From the NCBI GenBank assembly GCA_963702695.1, contig CAVPDS010000017.1, positions 62,001 through 126,000 on the forward strand: a stretch of 64,000 nt of DNA, written 5' to 3'. The position numbers and the translations under genes were made by a program. The notes below the pieces were generated by a model. That model did not search any database. It saw nothing but the letters and a program-made list of their open reading frames with translations, and was not told the DNA's origin. Of this stretch, positions 1 through 9,185 are shown piece after piece (the first letter of the stretch is position 1; each line of letters starts with the position of its first letter). This DNA comes from VAZQ01 sp963702695. GTDB taxonomy: Bacteria; Pseudomonadota; Alphaproteobacteria; Rhizobiales; Xanthobacteraceae.

Positions 1-1
1 C

Positions 2-1288
2 CTGTTCTTTCGCACCGTCGACATAGTGCTGCGCGCTGCCGAACCGCTGTTTCCGAAGCGCTCGCGACAGCGCGCCGCCGAGCGCGCGCTGGCGTGGGTG
101 GGCGAGCATCTCAACGGCGAGGACGGTCTCGGCGCGATCTTTCCGGCGATGGCGAACAGCGTGATGATGTTCGACGTGCTGGGCTATCCGGAAGATCATC
201 CGCAGCGCGCAATCGCCCGCGAATCGATCGAAAAGCTGCTCGCGGTGCACGAGCACGAAGCCTATTGCCAGCCTTGCGTCTCGCCAGTGTGGGACACCAG
301 CCTCACCTGTCATGCCTTGCTCGAAGCCGGCGGCGAACAAGTGACCGAGCAGGTAAGCAAGGGGCTCGATTGGCTGGTGCCAAAGCAAATCCTGGACGTG
401 AAAGGCGACTGGGCCGCGGCGCGTCCCGATGTCCGCCCCGGCGGCTGGGCGTTCCAGTATGCCAACCCGCATTATCCCGACGTCGACGACACCGCGGTGG
501 TCGCGATGGCGATGCACCGATTGCAGGGCCAAACCGGCGGTGCAGAATTCCGCGCGGCGATCGATCGCGCGCGCGAATGGATCGTGGGCCTGCAGAGCAA
601 GAACGGCGCCTGGGGCGCGTTCGACGCCGACAACGAATACCATTACCTCAATCACATTCCATTCGCCGACCATGGCGCGCTGCTCGATCCGCCGACCGAG
701 GACGTGACGGCGCGTTGCATCTCGATGCTGGCGCAGTTCGGCGAGACCGCCGACAAGAGCGAGGCGGTGGCGCGTGCGGTTGATTATCTCCGCAAGACGC
801 AGCATCTCGAGGGAAGCTGGTTCGGCCGCTGGGGCATGAACTACATCTACGGGACCTGGTCCGTACTGTGCGCGCTAAACGCCGCGGGCGTGCCGCACGA
901 TGCAGCGGAAATCCGCAAGGCTGTGGACTGGCTGGTGAAGATCCAGAACGCCGACGGCGGTTGGGGCGAGGACGCCACCAGCTATAAGCTCGACTATCGC
1001 GGCTATGAGATCGCCCCAAGCACCGGGTCGCAGACCGCCTGGGCGCTCCTTGGGCTGATGGCCGGTGGCGAGGTCGACCATCCCGCGGTCGTCCGCGGGA
1101 TTGATTACCTCTCACACCGGCAAGGCGCCGACGGTTTCTGGAACGAGCCGCGCTATACTGCGACCGGATTCCCGCGCGTGTTTTATCTGCGCTACCATGG
1201 CTATTCGAAATTCTTCCCGCTCTGGGCGATGGCACGCTACCGCAACCTCAAGCTGGGCAATGCGCGGCAGGTCTCGTACGGGATGTGA
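2..1288 (+). CDS. shc: Squalene-hopene cyclase, 3' part (5' end outside window)
   Basis: Cyclises squalene to hopene/hopanol at the cytoplasmic membrane, the committing step of hopanoid synthesis. The frame is open to the left edge (LFFRTVDI precedes the first GTG at 26), so the gene is truncated by the window, not broken. Visible residues cover most of the catalytic alpha/alpha barrel. The acid motif DVDD, which protonates squalene, is encoded at 479-490, and QW-type repeats such as GGWAFQ, NGAWGAF, GSWFGRWG, GGWGED and GFWNEP follow. The protein ends about 20 residues after a typical FPLWAMARYR terminus. It sits with hpnH, ispH and hpnN, so the family assignment is firm. Confidence 0.96.
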   Translation: MFFRTVDIVLRAAEPLFPKRSRQRAAERALAWVGEHLNGEDGLGAIFPAMANSVMMFDVLGYPEDHPQRAIARESIEKLLAVHEHEAYCQPCVSPVWDTSLTCHALLEAGGEQVTEQVSKGLDWLVPKQILDVKGDWAAARPDVRPGGWAFQYANPHYPDVDDTAVVAMAMHRLQGQTGGAEFRAAIDRAREWIVGLQSKNGAWGAFDADNEYHYLNHIPFADHGALLDPPTEDVTARCISMLAQFGETADKSEAVARAVDYLRKTQHLEGSWFGRWGMNYIYGTWSVLCALNAAGVPHDAAEIRKAVDWLVKIQNADGGWGEDATSYKLDYRGYEIAPSTGSQTAWALLGLMAGGEVDHPAVVRGIDYLSHRQGADGFWNEPRYTATGFPRVFYLRYHGYSKFFPLWAMARYRNLKLGNARQVSYGM

Positions 1289-1400
1289 TGTCACCGGAGG
1301 GGTAATGTGCAGCGAGGCCCGCGCCAAAGCACGCATAACTACTCCTCCCGGCCAGGCGCGGCCTTGCCGGGAGCAGCAATCGGATAACACCGCCCTACTC

Positions 1401-1712
1401 TCAGTAGTAGTTGCCGCGGCCCGTTCGTCCTAGCAACCAGCCAACAGCCAGCGCCGCCAGGAGCGCCGTGTAGGGGCGCGTCTCAATTGTATTGCGAACG
1501 TAGTCCTCTGCGCTGGAAGCGCCCTTCCGTACGGCATCGGCCGCGTCTGCGGCCCCGTCCATCGCCTGGCCGTAAAGATCTTGCGCCGTCCCGGCCGCCT
1601 GCTTCAACTTGCCTTCGACTTGGCTTTTAACGTCGCCAGTCGCGCGGCCAAGGCCTTCTTCGACCTTTCCACCCACGTTCCTGACCGTCCCGCCGATACG
1701 ATTTTCGTCCAT
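1401..1712 (-). CDS. CsbD-like stress protein with C-terminal membrane segment
   Basis: 103 residues. The N-terminal half (MDENRIGGTVRNVGGKVEEG, then an AGTAQDLYGQA repeat unit) has the CsbD pattern of amphipathic, Ala/Gly/Lys-rich helices. The C-terminal TALLAALAVGWLLGRTGR is a short hydrophobic stretch like the membrane anchor of DUF883/ElaB proteins, so the protein is probably tethered to the inner membrane. CsbD proteins are general-stress proteins of unknown biochemical role. It is a single gene on the minus strand, pointing at the shc 3' end across about 110 bases. The assignment to CsbD/DUF883-like proteins is good; no function beyond stress association can be claimed. Confidence 0.8.
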   Translation of the reverse strand: MDENRIGGTVRNVGGKVEEGLGRATGDVKSQVEGKLKQAAGTAQDLYGQAMDGAADAADAVRKGASSAEDYVRNTIETRPYTALLAALAVGWLLGRTGRGNYY

Positions 1713-1923
1713 GTTGTGTCCTTTGCGTCAATGCATCCGCAACACAACGATCGACCAATCGATTTGTTCAGCAGGGTGGAACAAGTATTCGGACCGAAAC
1801 AGCCGGGTTGGCGCCGGCCGGTCAGCACTCACCCGTCGACGGATTTCGCGACGTACCTGCCCTCTGACGAGCAGGCGCCGGGATTCGCCATCGACCCGCC
1901 CGAGCTATGAAGCGACTGGCGGA

Positions 1924-3072
1924 TCAGGCAGCGGTCGCCGCGTTCTTCCGCTTCTCCTGCGCCTCTTCGGTGTGCATTTCGGAGAGCTTCTTCTGCACCT
2001 GTCCCGAGAACACGTACTGCGCCGGGCGTTGCGCGTCGAGCGGGATTTCGGGCGCCAAGGGTCCCTCGGTGCGCAGGCCGCGCAACGCGACGCTGAGCGC
2101 GCCGATCGGGTTGGTCAACATCGCGTCGGCCGCGGTCGGTTCGTAGCCGCAATGCGCCATGCAGTTCGCGCACTTTTCGTATTTGCCGGTGCCGTAGGAA
2201 TCCCAATCGGTGGTTTCCATCAGCTCGTTGAAGCTTTTCGCGTAGCCCTCGCCGAGCAAGTAGCAGGGCTTCTGCCAGCCGAAGATGTTGCGAGTCGGCA
2301 TGCCCCAGGGCGTGCAGTGGTAAGTCTGGTTGCCGGCGAGGAAATCAAGGAACAGGCTCGAATGCATGAAATTCCAGCGCTTGCCCTTGCCGAGCGCGAA
2401 TACCTTTCGGAACAGTTCCTTGGTCTTGCGGCGGCCGAGGAAGTGCTCCTGATCCGGCGCCCGCTCGTAGGCATAGCCGGGCGAAATCGAGACGCCGACG
2501 TCGAGTTCCTGGGTGAGATCGAGGAACTCCGCAATATCCTCCGCCGGGTGACCGTCGAAGATCGTGCAGTTGACGTTGACGGCAAAGCCCTTCGCCTTCG
2601 CGGCCTTGATCGCCGAGACCGCGCGCTCGAAGCCGCCGTCCATGCACACCGACTTGTCGTGGTGCTTCTTGATGCCGTCGAGATGGACAGAAAAGAACAG
2701 GTAAGGCGACGGCTGGAACAGATGCAGCTTCTTCTCTAGCAGCAGCGCATTGGTGCAGAGCGAGACGTATTTCTTGCGTGCGACGATCCCTTTGACGATC
2801 TCGCCTATCTCCTTGTGAATCAGCGGCTCGCCACCTGGAATCGCGACCATCGGCGCGCCGCACTCGTCGACCGCGTCAAGGCATTCCTGGACCGAAAGGC
2901 GCTTGTTGAGGATCGCGTCAGGATAATCGATCTTGCCGCAGCCAAAGCAGGCGAGGTTGCAGCGGAACAATGGCTCGAGCATCAGAACGAGGGGATAGCG
3001 CTTGCGTCCCGAAAGCTTTTGTTTGAGGAGATACGCGCCGATACGAATTTCCCGGTGAAACGGAATTGCCAT
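1924..3072 (-). CDS. hpnH: Adenosylhopene synthase HpnH (radical SAM)
   Basis: 382 residues. HpnH adds the 5'-deoxyadenosyl group to diploptene, giving adenosylhopane, the precursor of extended (C35) hopanoids. The B12-independent radical SAM cluster motif CNLACFGCGKIDYP (CxxxCxxC) lies near residue 40, followed by the glycine-rich VAIPGGEPL. C-terminal cysteines (ANCMAHCGYEP) match the family. The ATG at 3072 (MAIPFHREIRIGAYLLKQKL) is chosen because HpnH proteins begin there; nine further in-frame codons upstream are probably not translated. It lies 46 bases downstream of ispH on the same strand and is very likely co-transcribed with it. Confidence 0.95.
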   Translation of the reverse strand: MAIPFHREIRIGAYLLKQKLSGRKRYPLVLMLEPLFRCNLACFGCGKIDYPDAILNKRLSVQECLDAVDECGAPMVAIPGGEPLIHKEIGEIVKGIVARKKYVSLCTNALLLEKKLHLFQPSPYLFFSVHLDGIKKHHDKSVCMDGGFERAVSAIKAAKAKGFAVNVNCTIFDGHPAEDIAEFLDLTQELDVGVSISPGYAYERAPDQEHFLGRRKTKELFRKVFALGKGKRWNFMHSSLFLDFLAGNQTYHCTPWGMPTRNIFGWQKPCYLLGEGYAKSFNELMETTDWDSYGTGKYEKCANCMAHCGYEPTAADAMLTNPIGALSVALRGLRTEGPLAPEIPLDAQRPAQYVFSGQVQKKLSEMHTEEAQEKRKNAATAA

Positions 3073-3118
3073 TCTCAATACTTCTCCGCTTGTACCCAAC
3101 CGCCTACGAATTGAACGT

Positions 3119-4054
3119 TCACGCCACCGAAGCGAGTTCGGCGGGCAGGCGAAATTCGATGCGCTCCTCGCGTCCCGGCAACACCGTCACGTCAACAGGA
3201 CCAAGCCGCCGCAGCGCCGCAATCACGTCATCCACCAGGACTTCCGGAGCCGACGCGCCGGCCGTGATGCCGATCGTTTCGGCGCCCGCGAGCCATTCCG
3301 GGTCGAGCTCGCTGCCGTCGGCGATCAGGTAGCTCGGCACCCCTTCTTCGCTGCCGATCTCGCGCAGCCGATTGGAATTGGAGCTGTTGGTAGCGCCGAC
3401 CACCAGGATGACATCGACCAGCTTGCTCAGCGCGCGTACTGCTGACTGGCGGTTCTGGGTAGCGTAGCAGATGTCGCGCGTCTCCGGGCCGACGATATCG
3501 GTGAATTTCTTCTCCAGCGCGGCGATGATGCCCTGGGTATCGTCGACGGAGAGCGTGGTCTGCGTCACGTAGGCGGTCGGGGTCTCCGCAGGCAGGTCGA
3601 GGGCGGCCACATCGGCTTCGTTCTGCACGAGGATGACCGGGCTCGGAATCTGCCCCATCGTGCCTTCGACCTCGGGATGTCCGGCGTGCCCGATCAGGAT
3701 GAGCTTGCGGCCCTGACCGACATAGCGCTTCCCCTGGTTGTGGACTTTTGTCACCAGCGGGCAGGTCGCATTGAGGACCGGGAGTTGCCGCAAAGCGGCC
3801 TCCTCTTCCACACTTTTGGCGACCCCGTGCGCACTGAAAATCGTAACGGCGTTGGCTGGCACCTCAGAGAGAGACTCGACAAAGCGCGCACCCTTGGCCT
3901 TCAGGCTCTCGACCACATGTTTGTTATGCACGATCTCATGACGGACGTAGACCGGCGGCCCGTACTTCTGCAGTGCGCGTTCCACAATTTCAATTGCGCG
4001 TACCACGCCAGCGCAGAATCCTCGCGGCTGGGCCAAAATCACCTTCATCGGCAT
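3119..4054 (-). CDS. ispH: 4-hydroxy-3-methylbut-2-enyl diphosphate reductase
   Basis: 311 residues. IspH (LytB) is the final MEP-pathway enzyme, an iron-sulfur protein that reduces HMBPP to IPP and DMAPP and so feeds squalene and hopanoid synthesis. Three cluster-ligand cysteines are visible in PRGFCAGVVRAIE, LNATCPLVTKVH and RDICYATQNRQ. The substrate-binding histidines (VRHEIVHNKHVV, GHAGHPEVEGT) and the ATNSSNSNRL motif are also present. Translation may start at the second Met (MKVILAQPRGFC), two codons in, where most homologues start. It is the first gene of an ispH-hpnH pair on the minus strand. Presence of an ispH copy in the hpn cluster is common in Rhizobiales. Confidence 0.96.
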   Translation of the reverse strand: MPMKVILAQPRGFCAGVVRAIEIVERALQKYGPPVYVRHEIVHNKHVVESLKAKGARFVESLSEVPANAVTIFSAHGVAKSVEEEAALRQLPVLNATCPLVTKVHNQGKRYVGQGRKLILIGHAGHPEVEGTMGQIPSPVILVQNEADVAALDLPAETPTAYVTQTTLSVDDTQGIIAALEKKFTDIVGPETRDICYATQNRQSAVRALSKLVDVILVVGATNSSNSNRLREIGSEEGVPSYLIADGSELDPEWLAGAETIGITAGASAPEVLVDDVIAALRRLGPVDVTVLPGREERIEFRLPAELASVA

Positions 4055-4468
4055 TCACCTATCGGGGCCAAGGGGTTGCAAGGGTCTATTGAATTCCGGC
4101 GGCCGTTGCAAATGGAGATATGCCGGCGAGAGGCCTGGAGCAAGCCGTCTCAGACCCTAGATCTAGTCTCGCGTCTATAAACTTCTCCAACGTTCTTAAC
4201 GCCTTAGAGGAAATCCTTCGGGTTGAGGGCCGGATCCCGCCGGATTGGCATTGGACTTTTGATCAACGGAGCGACATCGAAACAACCGAGCCTTGTCCTA
4301 GCTGCCGTTAGCCAAGCTCCGGTGGGGTTGCACATTTCATCGGAGCAGCGCATGTCGTGCGGGACCGCACCATTAGGCGCCAACCCTACTGAACCGAAGA
4401 GCGGGCCATTTCATTCGCCGCAATCGTCCGGCAATTGATCCATCTCCCCAAAGGGCCAAAGACGAATC
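4055..4468. other. Divergent intergenic region between ispH and hpnN
   Basis: 414 bases separating two divergent hopanoid genes. It should contain both promoters, but no sigma-70-like pair is clear enough to place. Small open frames on both strands (for example 4120-4311 +) have no recognisable family, no good ribosome binding site and no typical protein composition, so they are not called. No tRNA, palindrome or terminator was recognised. Confidence 0.5.
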
Positions 4469-7060
4469 ATGCTGAGAGCTTGGATTGCATCGATTGTCGA
4501 TAAATGTACGCATCACGTGTGGCTGGTTGTTGCAACGGCCATGCTGCTGACGGTCGCGACGTCCATCTATACTGCGCACAATTTTTCGATCGACACTAAT
4601 ATCAACAAGCTGATCTCACCGAATATACCTTGGCGGCAGCGCGAGATTGCGCTCGATCGGGCTTTCCCTAACCGGCTCAATACCATTCTGGCCGTGGTCG
4701 AAGCCCGCACGGCGGAACTGGCGACCCAAGCCAGCGTGTCCCTGGTCAAGCGTCTGTCGGAGCAGCCTGATCTCTTCAAGTCCGTGCGCGAGCCGCAGGA
4801 AAGCGACTTCTACCGCCACAACGGCCTGTTGTTCCTGCAAACCGAACAAGTGAAGAAGATCACGGACCAATTGTCCGAAGCGCAGCCGCTCATCCAGGTA
4901 CTAGTCGGCGATCCCAACTGGCGCGGCCTGATCCAGTCGCTGCAATTCGCCCTCGCGGGGCTGCAGCGCGGCCAATACACACTCGACGACATGACCCGGC
5001 CGTTGACGATGTTCGCCACGCCGCTCGAAGACGTGCTGGCGGGACGCCCGGCAGCCTTTTCCTGGCGGGAACTGACCGCCGGCAAGCCGCCCGAACCGAG
5101 TGATCTGCGCCGCTTCATCGAGATCCACCCGGTGCTCGACTATTCTTCCCTCGAACCCGGCGAGAAGGCGTCCGACGCCGTCCGCAAGGCGGCGACCGAT
5201 CTCAAGTTCGATGCCGATTACCAAGCCCGGGTGCGACTCACCGGCCCTGTGCCGATCCAGGACGAGGAATTCGGCACCCTGAAGGACAACGCCGACGTCA
5301 ATCTGACCGTGTCGCTCGCATTCCTGATCGGGATCCTTTGGCTTGCGTTGCGCTCCTGGCGCATCATCGCCGCCGTCCTCATCGGCATTTTCGTCGGGCT
5401 TTCCATTACCGCCGGCTTGGGGCTGATGCTGGTCAAATCGCTCAACCCGATCTCGGTTGCTTTCGCGGTCCTGTTCGTCGGCATCGGCGTCGACTTCGGA
5501 ATTCAGTTCAGCGTCCGCTACCGGTCGGAACGCCATGAGATCGACGACCTGGACACTGCCCTGCGGCGCACAGCGCGGCATGTCGGAGTTCCGCTCACGC
5601 TGGCTGCGGCCGCGACGGCGTGCGGCTTCTTCTCGTTCCTTCCCACGGACTACGAAGGTGTGTCCGAGCTCGGGCAGATTGCCGGCCTCGGCATGATCAT
5701 CGCCTTTCTCATCAGCATCACGTTGCTGCCGGCGTTGCTCAAGATCTTCAACCCGCCCGGCGAGAAGGAGCCGCTTGGCTACAAGTCGCTCGCGCCGGTG
5801 GATGCCTTCATGGAGCGGCGTCGCATTCCGATCATCATCGGGACGGCCCTCGTTTCGCTCGGTGGCCTACCGCTCCTTTACTACCTGCAGTTCGACTTCA
5901 ACCCGATGGATCTTCGCAATCCAAAGACGGAATCGATTGCTACCTATCTCGACCTGCGAAAAGATCCCAATGCCGAGGTCAACACGATCGACGTTCTGGT
6001 CCCCTCGCTGGCGTCTGCTCGCGAGACGGCCGAGCGGATCTCGAAGCTTCCGGAAGTCTCGCGTGTCACCACGCTCGCCAGCTTCGTGCCTTCCGATCAG
6101 CCGGCCAAGCTGGAGCTGATCCAGGCGACGGCGAAGAAACTCACCCCGGCATTGGCCCAAAAGAAGCGCCCGGAGCCGACCGACGCCGAGAAAATCGCGG
6201 CGCTCAATCGCGGGTCCGACGCGCTGACCCGAGCGATCGGAGACAAGACGGGGACCGGCGCCGACGCGGGCAAGCGCCTCGCGAATGCATTGTCGCAACT
6301 TGCGAAAGCCGACCCGGCCGTGCGCGCCAAGGCTGAGCAGGTGCTGGTATCGCCGCTCAACACTTCGCTCGACGGGGTTCGGGATTCTCTCCAAGCGCAA
6401 GAGATCACCGAAGAGACCTTGCCGCCGGACGTCACCGGGGAGTGGATCAAGACCGATGGCCAAACCCGCGTCGAGGCTTTCCCCACCGGCGATCCAAACG
6501 ACAATGAGACACTTCGGCGCTTCGCGCGCTCCATCCTCTCGGTCGAGCCGAACGCCAGCGGCGGACCGATCTCGATTCTGGAGGCCGGCCAGACGATCGT
6601 GCGGGCCTTCATTGTCGCAGGCCTCTGCGCGCTTGTGTCGATCGGGCTCCTGCTTTGGATTGCGCTGCGGAAATTCACCGATGTCCTGCTGACGCTGATC
6701 CCGCTCCTGCTCGCTGGCGTGGTGACGCTGGAAATATGCGTGTTGATCGGGCTGCCGCTGAATTTCGCGAACATCATCGCGCTACCGCTGCTCCTAGGCC
6801 TCGGCGTCGCGTTCAAGATCTATTACATCACCGCCTGGCGGGCCGGTCAGACCGGGCTGCTGCAATCGAGCCTGACCCGCGCCGTCATTTTCAGCGCGAT
6901 GACGACGGCGACCGCCTTTGGCAGTCTTTGGCTGTCCAGCCACCCCGGCACGTCGAGCATGGGCAAGCTGCTGGCGCTGTCGCTCGTCTGCACACTCGCC
7001 GCGGCGGTCTTGTTTCAGCCCGTGCTAATGGGCCGCCCCCGTGAGATTCGAGACACGTGA
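4469..7060 (+). CDS. hpnN: Hopanoid transporter HpnN (RND/MMPL family)
   Basis: 863 residues. HpnN is an inner-membrane RND-family transporter needed to move hopanoids to the outer membrane. One membrane helix (residues about 16-36) is followed by a long periplasmic domain and then five helices from about residue 272 (ADVNLTVSLAFLIGILWLAL, LMLVKSLNPISVAFAVLFVG, GLGMIIAFLISITLLPALL). The second half repeats this plan, with periplasmic residues about 475-700 and terminal helices from about 710 (IVRAFIVAGLCALVSIGLLL, NFANIIALPLLLGLGVAF). The GVDFGIQFSVRY segment is the proton-relay region typical of the family. It is divergent from ispH/hpnH and its last 36 bases overlap the convergent DUF2147 gene. 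Confidence 0.95.
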   Translation: MLRAWIASIVDKCTHHVWLVVATAMLLTVATSIYTAHNFSIDTNINKLISPNIPWRQREIALDRAFPNRLNTILAVVEARTAELATQASVSLVKRLSEQPDLFKSVREPQESDFYRHNGLLFLQTEQVKKITDQLSEAQPLIQVLVGDPNWRGLIQSLQFALAGLQRGQYTLDDMTRPLTMFATPLEDVLAGRPAAFSWRELTAGKPPEPSDLRRFIEIHPVLDYSSLEPGEKASDAVRKAATDLKFDADYQARVRLTGPVPIQDEEFGTLKDNADVNLTVSLAFLIGILWLALRSWRIIAAVLIGIFVGLSITAGLGLMLVKSLNPISVAFAVLFVGIGVDFGIQFSVRYRSERHEIDDLDTALRRTARHVGVPLTLAAAATACGFFSFLPTDYEGVSELGQIAGLGMIIAFLISITLLPALLKIFNPPGEKEPLGYKSLAPVDAFMERRRIPIIIGTALVSLGGLPLLYYLQFDFNPMDLRNPKTESIATYLDLRKDPNAEVNTIDVLVPSLASARETAERISKLPEVSRVTTLASFVPSDQPAKLELIQATAKKLTPALAQKKRPEPTDAEKIAALNRGSDALTRAIGDKTGTGADAGKRLANALSQLAKADPAVRAKAEQVLVSPLNTSLDGVRDSLQAQEITEETLPPDVTGEWIKTDGQTRVEAFPTGDPNDNETLRRFARSILSVEPNASGGPISILEAGQTIVRAFIVAGLCALVSIGLLLWIALRKFTDVLLTLIPLLLAGVVTLEICVLIGLPLNFANIIALPLLLGLGVAFKIYYITAWRAGQTGLLQSSLTRAVIFSAMTTATAFGSLWLSSHPGTSSMGKLLALSLVCTLAAAVLFQPVLMGRPREIRDT

Positions 7061-7564
7061 GCAAACCTCATTGTTGGCGGCTGCCAAGGCATTACGCGCT
7101 GGCGGCCCTTTGGCGCCTGCCTTGGGCGCCGGTCCCTTCGGCAGAGCGGCCGCCTGCGCCGCATCAGTGACGCGCGACCAGTCCTGGCCGCCGCAAAGGA
7201 ACCCGAGCACGCAACCTTCGACGCGCAGCGTGTTGGGCGCGCTGAGCCGGATATTCGACGTATACATCTTGCCGTTTTCGGGATTGTAGATCTGCCCGTC
7301 CCAGCGGTCGCTCTTGCCGGGCTTCATGTCGAGCAAGATCGGCATGCCGAGCGTCGGACGCCCGCGCAACGCGGGGTCAGGGTTCTCGGTATCGTGGCCG
7401 GGCGCCTTCTCCCAGGCCACCACTCCCCAAAGCGCGCCGCCACAGTTCTCAATGCAAATCTGCGCCGAGCCATTCTCCACCAGCCACACCCCGGTCGGCT
7501 CGGCGGCGCTGGCCGAAACTGTCGCCAAGAGAAGGCCGCATCCCATAAAGATCAATCGACGCAT
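7025..7564 (-). CDS. DUF2147 family exported protein
   Basis: 179 residues. The signal peptide is MRRLIFMGCGLLLATVSASA, followed by the DUF2147 pattern: GVWLVENGSAQICIENCGGAL at the start, then SDRWDGQIYNPENGKMYTSN and LRVEGCVLGFLCGGQDW. The family is periplasmic or secreted with a lipocalin-like fold and no known activity. The ATG at 7564 is preferred over 7579 because GGAAGGAGCC lies directly upstream and the signal peptide starts there. The 3' end overlaps hpnN by 36 bases tail to tail; the C-terminal residues NEVCSRVSNLTGAAH are encoded in the overlap. A role in hopanoid trafficking is possible from position only. Confidence 0.85.
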   Translation of the reverse strand: MRRLIFMGCGLLLATVSASAAEPTGVWLVENGSAQICIENCGGALWGVVAWEKAPGHDTENPDPALRGRPTLGMPILLDMKPGKSDRWDGQIYNPENGKMYTSNIRLSAPNTLRVEGCVLGFLCGGQDWSRVTDAAQAAALPKGPAPKAGAKGPPARNALAAANNEVCSRVSNLTGAAH

Positions 7565-7856
7565 GTTGGCTCCTTCCAAGATCCTCGCATCGTCGCTGGC
7601 ACAAAACGCGTTGGTAAGTGCCTAGCGGTCGTTTTGGACATGAATTGGACCGGGTTCCCGGTGACTCACCCCTACCTTCGCGGATCGCAGACGTGACCGC
7701 AAGATGAACGTACAGTCAGAAAACAGAGGCAAGATTTTGCCGGTTGACGTACCCACGCTGGAACTAATGTCGTAATGAGTACCGCAGAGTTCCTTATTGC
7801 GGCCCACAGTTATTTCAGAGCACAGTGCGGCGTTATGACATCTCGCTCAGCCATGT

Positions 7857-8618
7857 GTGGCTTTGCACGATGATCAGACTGTCGCACCGGCCGAGGGGGC
7901 CCGCCGGCGCACCCAACCCACAAATCAGCGGACGAAGCTGAGCCCCTTATCCTTTGCGGGGGGCGTACGCGTGACCTACCAGTGGGTAGACTTCGACCGG
8001 GATTTCATTTCCGAACGCTACGATCGAATCGCCGGCCTCATTAAATTGTTCGAGTGGGTGCTGTTCCTGCCGCCGAGCTTGCGTCGCCGCGCTGTTGAGC
8101 ATCTCCAGCTCGAGCCTGGCGATCGGGTGCTGGAAATCGGCTGCGGAACCGGCCGCAACTTTGTCCATCTGCACAACGCCATCGGGCCGAAGGGCCGAAT
8201 CTACGGCGTCGATCTCTCGCCGGGCATGCTGCAGAAATCGCAACAGCTCAAGCACCAGCGAGGATGGGACAATATCGCGCTCATCTGCAGCGACGCCGCC
8301 GACTACGTGGCACCCGAACCGCTCGACGCGGTACTGTTCAGCCTGTCCTACGCGACGATGCCGCATCATCTGCAGGTGCTACAGCATGCCTGGAGCCAAC
8401 TGCGCTCCGGCGGCCGGCTCGTGATCATGGATGCCAAGCCGCCGCCCGGCCGCGGCGGAGAACTGGTTCTGCCGTTCAGCGCATGGCTGATGCGGCGCAC
8501 GATGCTGGGCAATCCTTATCTGCGGCCTTGGGAGGATTTGGCTCGCTTCACGCCGCATTTCGAAATGAAAGAATTCTTGTTCGGCTCGTATTACGTCTGC
8601 CGCGGCGTCAAGCCCTGA
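7857..8618 (+). CDS. Class I SAM-dependent methyltransferase
   Basis: Up to 253 residues. Motif I is VLEIGCGTGRN (residues 91-101), the post-I acidic residue is in RIYGVDLSPGML (Asp119), and DAVLFSLSYATMPHH is the motif IV region. The layout is like UbiE/PmtA-type methyltransferases acting on quinones or phospholipids; the substrate cannot be read. The start is uncertain: the GTG at 7857 has no clear ribosome binding site, while an in-frame GTG at 7971 (VTYQWVDFDRDF) follows a G-rich stretch and gives a 215-residue protein beginning close to the conserved ERYDRIA segment. It is monocistronic, about 190 bases before the YciI-like gene. Confidence 0.85.
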   Translation: MALHDDQTVAPAEGARRRTQPTNQRTKLSPLSFAGGVRVTYQWVDFDRDFISERYDRIAGLIKLFEWVLFLPPSLRRRAVEHLQLEPGDRVLEIGCGTGRNFVHLHNAIGPKGRIYGVDLSPGMLQKSQQLKHQRGWDNIALICSDAADYVAPEPLDAVLFSLSYATMPHHLQVLQHAWSQLRSGGRLVIMDAKPPPGRGGELVLPFSAWLMRRTMLGNPYLRPWEDLARFTPHFEMKEFLFGSYYVCRGVKP

Positions 8619-8809
8619 TCAGGGGCGGGCTCCGCCGCCGGCGCCGGTGCGACGAGGATGGCCGCGCCCGCCCGTCGCGGCATTCGCGCCTGCGCACGCC
8701 GTTGTTTGCAGGCGCGCGCACCCCGATCGGCCTTTCGACCTGGCGCTCGGTTGATTATGGTTGCGGCGCGACCGGGACTGATCGGCCTGGCGCTCGGGAG
8801 GAGCATGGC

Positions 8810-9130
8810 ATGAGTGACGAGAAGCGTGAACGCGAGCAGTGCTGGGTGATCCATAACGAGGTCATCGAGCCGCCGCCGAAGATTGCGCTCAGCAAGGAGC
8901 AGTTGACCGAGAAGCATCACGAGTTCATCCACGATCTCGACGCCAAGGGCATCCTGGTCGGCGCCGGGCCGTTCCTCGACGACAGCGGCAACCGGTTCGG
9001 CACCGGCATGATCATCTTCCGCGCCGCGACCCGTGGTGAGGCCGAGAAGATCGCGAACGCCGAGCCCTACATCGCGAATGGCACGCGCCGGCTGAAGCTC
9101 GTACCGTGGCAGCGCACCGCCGGGCACTGA
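8810..9130 (+). CDS. YciI-like domain protein
   Basis: 106 residues. A single YCII-related ferredoxin-like fold: EKHHEFIHDLDAKGILVGAGPFLDDSG followed by ATRGEAEKIANAEPYIANG matches the family layout, including the histidine near the start of the domain and the acidic residue in LDDSG. Relatives act as small dehydrochlorinases/isomerases or have unknown roles. The ATG at 8810 has GGGAGGAG seven to eight bases upstream; a second ATG at 8804 is out of frame. The following alpha/beta hydrolase begins 55 bases later on the same strand, so the two may form a small catabolic operon. Confidence 0.82.
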   Translation: MSDEKREREQCWVIHNEVIEPPPKIALSKEQLTEKHHEFIHDLDAKGILVGAGPFLDDSGNRFGTGMIIFRAATRGEAEKIANAEPYIANGTRRLKLVPWQRTAGH

Positions 9131-9185
9131 GCGCCGATCGCCGGATCGGATCCGCGCAATGATGGGGACAGCAAGGGAGCTTCCG

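Noticed and set aside
4120..4311. Small open frame between ispH and hpnN
   Set aside because: No family, no ribosome binding site, and its position fits a divergent promoter region.
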